Below, piece after piece: positions 57,157-64,000 of a stretch of DNA of 64,000 nucleotides (positions are counted from its first letter, which is position 1; each line of letters starts with the position of its first letter). Source of the DNA: Actinotalea sp. JY-7876. Lineage in GTDB: Bacteria; Actinomycetota; Actinomycetes; Actinomycetales; Cellulomonadaceae. Where the stretch lies: assembly GCF_014042015.1 (NCBI RefSeq), contig NZ_CP059493.1, positions 1,178,001 through 1,242,000 of the forward strand, read 5' to 3'. The notes beneath the pieces are model-generated. The model saw only the letters and a program-made list of their open reading frames with translations, was not told where the DNA came from and made no database searches. Position numbers and translations under genes: made by a program.

Positions 57157-57189
57157 TTGACTGCAACTTTTTGCCGCCCGTAGGTTGCA
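57157..57189 (+). promoter_or_regulatory. MFS transporter promoter with inverted-repeat operator
   Basis: TTGACT (57157-57162) and TAGGTT (57181-57186) are 18 bp apart. The inverted repeat TGCAAC (57162-57167) and GTTGCA (57184-57189) covers spacer and -10, ideal for repression by a dimeric regulator. The flanks add more TGCA/TGCAC words. The TTTTT stretch here is rare in this genome. Unlike the other promoters noted, it leaves a 150-nt leader with no structure I can name. Confidence 0.6.
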
Positions 57190-57231
57190 CTGGTGCCGAC
57201 CGACACGGCGGGGGACGACGCGCTGCCCTGA

Positions 57232-59019
<1,788 letters not shown>

Positions 59020-59060
59020 GTGGTCCGGCGGCCACGGGCCGCGGCGGTAGCGTGGAGGCC

Positions 59061-59465
59061 GTGCCCGACCAGCCCGTGACCGACCCGTCCAGCCCGGCTC
59101 CCGCCGTCCGACAGGGATCCGCGCGGCGCCAGTTCGCCGCCACGATCCTCGTGCTCGAGGTCCTCGTCGTCGCGTTCGCCTCCCTCGTCGCCTTCGGGCT
59201 CCGCGTGGCGCCGCCGTCCGTGGTGTGGGGGATCGGGGGTGCCCTCGCGCTCTCGCTCGCGCTCTCGGCCGGCCTGCTGCGCAGTCCCGCCGGGTACGTC
59301 GCGGGCTCCGTGCTCCAGGTCGCGCTCCTGGCGACGGGCGTCGCCGTCCCGATGATGTTCGTCGTCGGCGCGATCTTCGTCGTGCTGTGGGTCGTCGCGC
59401 TGCGCCTGGGCGGCCGCATCGACCGCGAGCGCGCCGAGCGCGCGCAGGCAACGGCCCTGGGCTGA
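59061..59465 (+). CDS. DUF4233 small membrane protein
   Basis: From GTG 59061 the protein has 134 residues and four membrane helices after a short polar tail (ATILVLEVLVVAFASLVAFGL, VWGIGGALALSLALSAGLL, VAGSVLQVALLATGVAVPMMFVVGAIFVVLWVVALRLGGRI). DUF4233 genes usually sit between folC and ndk in actinobacteria. Here both neighbours are displaced. TAGCGT at 59048-59053 lies seven bases before the start, so the message is probably leaderless. Confidence 0.85.
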   Translation: MPDQPVTDPSSPAPAVRQGSARRQFAATILVLEVLVVAFASLVAFGLRVAPPSVVWGIGGALALSLALSAGLLRSPAGYVAGSVLQVALLATGVAVPMMFVVGAIFVVLWVVALRLGGRIDRERAERAQATALG

Positions 59466-59611
59466 GCGCCCGCGCCGCCCGACCCGCGCCGCCCGAGTCG
59501 AGGGACGAATGTCCTACGACTCGACGGCGGCCGGCGCCTGATCCTGGGGTGACATAAGGAGCGCCGCGTCGTGGCGACGTGGCTTGATCAGGTGCGAGAG
59601 GAGTGCACCCA

Positions 59612-60205
59612 GTGACCGACCTTCCCACCCCCGAGACCCCCACGCCGCAGACGCAGGACGACCGCCGGCGCAAGCGGGCGGCCCTCGCCAAGCTCTCCCT
59701 GGCCGGCGTCGCCGTGCTGGGCGTCGGTGCCGCGCTGACCACCGCCGTCTGGACGGACGACGCCTGGTTCTCGGCCGCCGCCTCGGCCGTGGACCCCGAC
59801 ACGGCGATCGACCTGAGGGGTGCCTTCAACGAGGCCGACCCCGCGACCCAGCCGACCACGTTCGAGGAGGCCGACGACGCCGGCACCGCGGTGGCGATCC
59901 CGGCCAGCGTCTTCGCCAACCTCACCGCGGGTGACTCGGTGACCGTCCCGGTGTGGATCAAGAACGAGGGCACGTCCGCGCTCGCGATCGCGAACCCGGT
60001 CGTGGAGACCGGCGACGCCGGCCTGTTCGCCGTGGGCGGTGCGACGGCGGAGCTCGACCAGGTCCCCGCCACGCTGCAGCCCGGCGAGGTGGCGTCGGTC
60101 GACCTGACGATCGCCCTGCCCGCCGACGCCGACCGCGACACGTTCGGCGGCGCGACCGGCGACGTCACGATCCAGTTCCAGGGCTCGATCGCCAACCGGA
60201 ACTGA
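59612..60205 (+). CDS. SipW-dependent exported protein (TasA-like), first in cluster
   Basis: The 197-residue protein starts at GTG 59612 with AGAGGAG upstream. A charged N-terminus (DDRRRKRAALAK) is followed by a hydrophobic stretch (LSLAGVAVLGVGAALTTAVWTDDAWFSA), where the AVWTDD motif fits SipW-type signal peptides, then a beta-rich domain (SVTVPVWIKNEGTSALAIANPVVETGD ... GEVASVDLTIALPADADRDTFGGATGDVTIQFQG). Relatives form matrix fibres or surface layers. I do not know the function here. Confidence 0.82.
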   Translation: MTDLPTPETPTPQTQDDRRRKRAALAKLSLAGVAVLGVGAALTTAVWTDDAWFSAAASAVDPDTAIDLRGAFNEADPATQPTTFEEADDAGTAVAIPASVFANLTAGDSVTVPVWIKNEGTSALAIANPVVETGDAGLFAVGGATAELDQVPATLQPGEVASVDLTIALPADADRDTFGGATGDVTIQFQGSIANRN

Positions 60206-60280
60206 CACCGGCATCCGCCGGCGCGTGACCCGCGCCGGCGGATGCTCCTGCCACCGCGCGCGGGAGTGAAGGAGGTGTCG

Positions 60281-60844
60281 ATGCGCGCGCTCCGACTGGC
60301 CGGGGACGTCGTCCTGTGGCTCGTCGCGGCCCTCGGGCTCGCCAGCCTGGCCACCTGGGGTGCGACCCAGGCCGGCTGGATCCAGCCCCTCGTCGTCGTC
60401 TCGGGCTCGATGGAGCCGGAGATCATGACCGGCGACCTGCTCATCGCCGTGCCCCAGGAGCCCGCCGACCTGCGGGCCGGCGACGTGGCAGCGATCCGCA
60501 GCGCGGTCACGGGCGACCTGGTCACCCATCGCGTGGTCTCCGTCGAGGAGTCCGCCGAGGGGCAGTGGGCCGTCCACATGAAGGGTGACGCGAACGCGTC
60601 GCCGGACGCCGAGACCTACGTGGTCGACCAGGACGTCTGGCAGCCCGCCGTGCGTGTGCCCGGTGGCGGCTACGTCGTCGCGAAGCTCACGAGCCCGCAG
60701 GTCGCCATCCCCCTCGGGGTCGCCCTCGTCGCCCTCATGGGGCTCAGCCTGCTGCCCGCCTCCCCGCGGCCGTCGACGGGCGCGGACGCCGAGGACGCGC
60801 ACCCCGCACCCGCGGAGCCGGCACGAGCGGAGGTGGCGCCATGA
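60281..60844 (+). CDS. sipW: SipW-type signal peptidase I
   Basis: The 187-residue membrane peptidase has an N-terminal helix, the catalytic Ser43 in SGSMEPEIMTGDLLI, and His83 in GDLVTHRVV replacing the usual Lys, the mark of the ER/SipW class. A second helix ends the protein (VAIPLGVALVALMGLSLLP) before an Ala/Pro-rich tail. AGGAGGT sits 6 nt before ATG 60281. It should cleave the SipW-type signals of its neighbours. Confidence 0.92.
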   Translation: MRALRLAGDVVLWLVAALGLASLATWGATQAGWIQPLVVVSGSMEPEIMTGDLLIAVPQEPADLRAGDVAAIRSAVTGDLVTHRVVSVEESAEGQWAVHMKGDANASPDAETYVVDQDVWQPAVRVPGGGYVVAKLTSPQVAIPLGVALVALMGLSLLPASPRPSTGADAEDAHPAPAEPARAEVAP

Positions 60845-61653
60845 CGACCGCCCGTCGCCCCAGGATCTCGCACGGTCTCGCCGCGGCCCTGTGCCTCGTC
60901 CTTGCGGTCATCCTGGCCGCCGTGTCCGTCCTGACGGCCATCGCCGCGGACGCGACCTCGGGGTCGGGAACCGACTCGGACGCCGGTTCGGGCGTGGGCT
61001 CTGCGATCCCCGAGCCCCAGCCGACGCCGACGCCGACGCCGACGCCGTCTCCGTCGTCGTCGTCGTCGGGGACCCTGACGCGCACCACGCCCCTGCACGC
61101 GACGTTCAGCGACCTGCTGCCCGGCTCGTCGGCGTCGACGTCGTGGCAGATCACGGTGGACCGGGACGCCCTCGTCACCGACGTCGACGTCGTCGAGTCC
61201 GGCCCGGGCGACCTCGACTGGGAGGTCACGCTCCGTCATCGGTCGTCGGGCGCGGTCACCACGGTCGAGCACGACGTCACGGGCGCCCGTCTCGCCGCGG
61301 GCGACTACGACCTGCAGGTCGCCGTGCACGTCCGCGACATCCCCCCGCGCGCGACGAACGTGCTGCAGGGGCACATCGCCCTGCGGGACGCCACCGCCGC
61401 CGCCGTGAGCGGGTCCGGCGGGTCCGGCGGGTCCGGTCCCTCGGTCCTGCCCTGGACCGGCTCGTCCGCCCTGCCCCTGCTCCTGGCCGCCGTCGCCGCC
61501 ACGCTCGCGGGCCTCGGCCTGCTGCTCGCGGCGCGCCGCCGCCGCGAGGACGAGGAGGCCCCCGCTCACGGCCCCACCGATGACCCGACCGACGACCCGA
61601 CCGACGACCCGACCCAGGAGGGAGCACGCCGTGACCGGATCGCAGCGCGCTGA
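60841..61653 (+). CDS. Cell-wall-anchored protein with LPWTG motif in SipW cluster
   Basis: The 270-residue protein has a signal helix (LAAALCLVLAVILAAVSVLTAIA), a TPTPTPTPSPSSSSS stalk (about 61-76), a beta-sandwich domain (90-185), a Gly/Ser linker, then LPWTG (203-207), a hydrophobic helix and ARRRR, the layout of a sortase substrate. Unusually about 37 residues follow the Arg cluster, with a TDDP repeat (three copies). ATG 60841 overlaps the sipW stop by 4 bp. It may anchor the exported fibre to the wall; no sortase is in the window. Confidence 0.8.
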   Translation: MTTARRPRISHGLAAALCLVLAVILAAVSVLTAIAADATSGSGTDSDAGSGVGSAIPEPQPTPTPTPTPSPSSSSSGTLTRTTPLHATFSDLLPGSSASTSWQITVDRDALVTDVDVVESGPGDLDWEVTLRHRSSGAVTTVEHDVTGARLAAGDYDLQVAVHVRDIPPRATNVLQGHIALRDATAAAVSGSGGSGGSGPSVLPWTGSSALPLLLAAVAATLAGLGLLLAARRRREDEEAPAHGPTDDPTDDPTDDPTQEGARRDRIAAR

Positions 61654-62149
61654 CCGCGACCGCCGTCGCGGTGTCGCCGCGGTGCTCGGCCTGGGCCTGC
61701 TCACCGGCCTCGGCATCACCGGGACCTCGGCGGCTTGGACCGACGACGCGTGGGCCGTCGCCCCCGCCTCGGCCGCGTCGGTCGACCTCCGCGGCTCGAC
61801 CGACGGCGGCGCGACGTGGCACGCGGCGGACGTCGCGACGGCGCCGCTGACCGTCGACGCCGTCACCGGGCTCGTGCCGGACACCCCGGTGACGCGCACC
61901 GTCCAGCTCTGGAACGCCTCCACCGTGCCGGTCGACCTCACCTGGACCGCGCCGGACGAGGTCGGCTGCGTCGACGTCGAGGTCCGGCCCGCGGCGACGA
62001 CGCTGGACGCCGGCCCGACCGCCGCGGCGGCCGGCGCCGTCACGACCGTCGACGTCACCTTCAGCGTCCCCGAGGGGACCGACCCGGCCGGCTGTGCCGG
62101 CACCGCCGTCGGCCCCGTCGAGATCGTCTTCCACGGGAGCCCCGCATGA
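61631..62149 (+). CDS. SipW-dependent exported protein, second
   Basis: The 172-residue protein begins at GTG 61631, inside the end of the previous gene. A signal (GVAAVLGLGLLTGLGITGTSAAWTDDAWAVA) with the AAWTDD motif is followed by a beta-rich domain (VTRTVQLWNASTVPVDLTWTAPDEVGCVDVEV, then VTTVDVTFSVPEGTDPAGCAG). It resembles the first exported protein and is likely a partner subunit. Confidence 0.8.
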   Translation: MTGSQRADRDRRRGVAAVLGLGLLTGLGITGTSAAWTDDAWAVAPASAASVDLRGSTDGGATWHAADVATAPLTVDAVTGLVPDTPVTRTVQLWNASTVPVDLTWTAPDEVGCVDVEVRPAATTLDAGPTAAAAGAVTTVDVTFSVPEGTDPAGCAGTAVGPVEIVFHGSPA

Positions 62150-62745
62150 CCGCCGCGCCCAGCACCACGAGCGCCCGCCCGGGCACCCGCCGGCTGGCGG
62201 CGCTCCTCGCCGTCGTCCTGCTGCTCCTGGCCGGCGTCAACCTCGCGGTCCGCGCGACCGCGGGCGCCGCCGCCGCATGGTCCGACGACGTGCACACGAC
62301 CACCGACGTCGCGCTCGGCACCTGGAGCGCGCCGATGGGACCCGACGGCTGCGTCGTGCGCGACCCCAGCGGCACGCCGACCGGTCAGAGCTGCTCGCTG
62401 GGCCTGTGGCCCAACGGGTTCTCGTGGGGCAGCGAGTGGTACCAGCACTACACGGCCCAGCTGTGGTTCACGATCGACGGGCAGTACCCGGGCTACGTGG
62501 CGCCGGGGTACACCGTCGAGTTCCAGGTGACGCTGCCGACCAGCGACCAGCCGGCCTGGTGGAGCTGGGACGGCGCCGGCGTCGTGGCGATCCAGACCGA
62601 CGCGCCGTCCTACGCGCTGACGTCCAGCTGCGGCCAGCTGCCCGTGGTGTCCGGCACGATCTCCGGGCCCATCAGCTACTTCCAGGTCGAGGTGGAGCCG
62701 GGCGCCGCCACCGGCGGGGCGTCGGGGCTGCTCTGCACGCCCTGA
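62146..62745 (+). CDS. SipW-dependent exported protein, third
   Basis: The 199-residue protein overlaps the previous gene by 4 bp. Its N-terminus (RLAALLAVVLLLLAGVNLAVRATAGAAAAWSDD) carries the AWSDD variant, and the mature part is rich in Trp, Tyr and four Cys (GCVVRD, SCSLGLW, SSCGQL, LLCTP). It is larger and more distinct than the other two, with a DGQYPGYVAPGYTVEFQVTLP strand pair. It may be a tip or capping component, which is a guess. Confidence 0.75.
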   Translation: MTAAPSTTSARPGTRRLAALLAVVLLLLAGVNLAVRATAGAAAAWSDDVHTTTDVALGTWSAPMGPDGCVVRDPSGTPTGQSCSLGLWPNGFSWGSEWYQHYTAQLWFTIDGQYPGYVAPGYTVEFQVTLPTSDQPAWWSWDGAGVVAIQTDAPSYALTSSCGQLPVVSGTISGPISYFQVEVEPGAATGGASGLLCTP

Positions 62746-62778
62746 CGGGCCGTGACCTGGTGGCGCTCCCCGCGCCGC

Positions 62779-62792
62779 TAGGGTGACCGCCA
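62779..62792 (+). promoter_or_regulatory. -10 box for a leaderless ndk transcript
   Basis: TAGGGT (62779-62784) is followed by seven bases and ATG 62792. An in-frame GTG at 62783 lies inside the -10, which favours the ATG as the real start. Confidence 0.55.
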
Positions 62793-63217
62793 TGAACCAG
62801 GTCGAGCGCACCCTCGTCATCGTCAAGCCGGACGGCGTCCGTCGCGGACTCGTGGGGGAGATCCTGCGCAGGGTCGAGGCCAAGGGCTACACGCTCGTCG
62901 CCGCGGAGCTCCGCACGGCCGACGCGGACCTGCTGGGCGAGCACTACGCCGAGCACGAGGGCAAGCCGTTCTACGGGCCGCTGCTCGAGTTCATGGGCTC
63001 CGGCCCCGTGCTCGCCGCGGTGCTCGAGGGCCAGCGCGTCATCGAGGGGTTCCGCCTCCTCGCGGGGACCACGGACCCCACGACGGCGGCCCCGGGGACC
63101 ATCCGCGGGGACCTCGGCCGGGACTGGGGCACGGCCGTGACCCAGAACCTCGTGCACGGCTCGGACTCCACCGAGTCGGCCGCGCGCGAGATCGCCCTCT
63201 GGTTCCCCTCGCTCTGA
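62792..63217 (+). CDS. ndk: Nucleoside diphosphate kinase
   Basis: The 141-residue kinase has [32 protein letters not shown], the [16 protein letters not shown] loop and the phosphorylated His in NLVHGSDS. It equilibrates nucleoside triphosphates. Its position after the SipW cluster instead of DUF4233 is unusual. Confidence 0.96.
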   Translation: MNQVERTLVIVKPDGVRRGLVGEILRRVEAKGYTLVAAELRTADADLLGEHYAEHEGKPFYGPLLEFMGSGPVLAAVLEGQRVIEGFRLLAGTTDPTTAAPGTIRGDLGRDWGTAVTQNLVHGSDSTESAAREIALWFPSL

Positions 63218-63239
63218 CCCCGCACCTCTGACGCGCGAC

Positions 63240-63269
63240 GCCCCGCCCGCCTGACCCGGCGGACGGGGC
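63240..63269 (+). terminator. Terminator between ndk and smc
   Basis: GCCCCGCCCGCC (63240-63251) pairs with GGCGGACGGGGC (63258-63269) with one mismatch around a 6-nt loop, just after the ndk stop. Confidence 0.75.
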
Positions 63270-63277
63270 GCCGCCCG

Positions 63278-63290
63278 TAGGCTCGCCCCG
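63278..63290 (+). promoter_or_regulatory. -10 box for a leaderless smc transcript
   Basis: TAGGCT (63278-63283) precedes the GTG start by six bases, without a ribosome-binding site. Confidence 0.5.
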
Positions 63291-64000
63291 TGCACCTCAA
63301 GACGCTGACCCTGCGCGGCTTCAAGTCGTTCGCGTCGGCGACGACCCTGCGCTTCGAGCCGGGCGTGACGTGCGTGGTCGGACCCAACGGCTCGGGCAAG
63401 TCGAACGTCGTCGACGCGCTGGCCTGGGTCATGGGGGAGCAGGGCGCGAAGTCGCTTCGCGGCGGCAAGATGGAGGACGTCATCTTCGCCGGCACGTCCG
63501 GCCGCCCGCCGCTGGGCCGCGCCGAGGTGAGCCTGACGATCGACAACACCGACGGCGCGCTGCCGATCGACTACACCGAGGTGACGATCTCCCGCACGCT
63601 CTTCCGCAGCGGCGGGTCCGAGTACGCGATCAACGGCTCGGCGTGCCGCCTGCTCGACATCCAGGACCTGCTCTCGGACTCGGGCCTGGGCCGGGAGATG
63701 CACGTCATCGTCGGCCAGGGCCAGCTCGACGCCGTCCTGCGTGCGACGCCCGAGGAGCGCCGCGGCTTCATCGAGGAGGCCGCCGGCGTCCTCAAGCACC
63801 GCAAGCGCAAGGACAAGGCGCTACGCAAGCTCGACGCGATGCAGGCCAACCTCACGCGCCTGGGCGACCTCACCGCGGAGATCCGGCGCCAGCTGGGCCC
63901 GCTCGGGCGGCAGGCAGAGGTCGCCCGCAAGGCCCAGACGGTCCAGTCCGACCTGCGCGACGCGCGTGCCCGCCTCCTCGCCGACGACCTCGCCCAGCTC
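63290..64000 (+). CDS. smc: Chromosome partition protein SMC (5' part, runs off window)
   Basis: The first 237 residues of SMC are present: [22 protein letters not shown], the Walker [82 protein letters not shown], and the start of the coiled coil. SMC condenses and helps segregate chromosomes with ScpA and ScpB. The start is GTG 63290. Confidence 0.95.
   Translation, partial: MHLKTLTLRGFKSFASATTLRFEPGVTCVVGPNGSGKSNVVDALAWVMGEQGAKSLRGGKMEDVIFAGTSGRPPLGRAEVSLTIDNTDGALPIDYTEVTISRTLFRSGGSEYAINGSACRLLDIQDLLSDSGLGREMHVIVGQGQLDAVLRATPEERRGFIEEAAGVLKHRKRKDKALRKLDAMQANLTRLGDLTAEIRRQLGPLGRQAEVARKAQTVQSDLRDARARLLADDLAQL

Overview
The window is about 73-75% GC chromosome from a high-GC actinobacterium, most likely a Micrococcales member close to Cellulomonas. 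This rests on codon use, the paired clpP genes followed by clpX, the short-stem ileS T-box, the F420 genes, a TipA-like MerR regulator and a DUF222/HNH gene; no 16S gene is present. Many genes carry a TAGNNT -10 box 6-7 nt before an ATG or GTG, so leaderless transcripts look common.

Layout. 1-2.5 kb: truncated Eis-like acetyltransferase, SpoIIE-type phosphatase, alkyltransferase-like protein. 2.5-9.9 kb (minus): a sulfur operon, read as leader peptide, SsuB, SsuA, SsuC, acyl-CoA synthetase, MetY, CoA-binding protein. 9.9-15.4 kb (minus): BenE permease, GntR/DUF1648 pair, RES-domain protein, small membrane protein, then cysK-cysE behind a second leader peptide. 15.5-18.9 kb: three coupled membrane-anchored proteins and a convergent integral membrane protein. 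18.9-25.1 kb: tRNA-Gly, tRNA-Pro, tig, clpP1-clpP2-clpX and an Rv2629/Vms1-like protein. 25.1-32.2 kb (minus): FadD, a polar amino acid ABC importer, valS. 32.4-35.7 kb: MacB-like ABC exporter. 35.8-41.2 kb: an F420 block (F420-dependent oxidoreductase, CofE, HhH-GPD protein, and an ABC importer matching the proposed F420-0 uptake cassette). 41.4-46 kb: SDR, lipoprotein, alpha/beta hydrolase, DUF222-HNH protein, YbjQ protein. 46-48.5 kb: a third Cys-containing leader peptide, an SsuE-like flavin reductase and a DszC/SfnB-like monooxygenase. 48.6-54.5 kb: TipA-like regulator, ileS T-box, ileS, folC. 54.6-59 kb: dhaKLM and a DHA2 drug transporter. 59-62.8 kb: DUF4233 and a SipW-type signal peptidase cluster. 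62.8-64 kb: ndk and the start of smc.

The most striking result is a putative cysteine-responsive regulon. Three separate sulfur loci, covering sulfonate uptake with sulfhydrylation, cysteine synthesis, and organosulfur oxidation, are each preceded by a 22-30 codon ORF with Cys codons near its end, followed by strong inverted repeats. Two share an almost identical promoter (TTGCC[C/G], 18-bp spacer, TAGC[C/G]T). This resembles the polycysteine attenuators known in mycobacteria, here controlling different operons. Other points of interest are the F420-0 salvage cassette beside cofE, a SipW export cluster with an LPWTG protein, and the folC-DUF4233-ndk neighbourhood split by two insertions.
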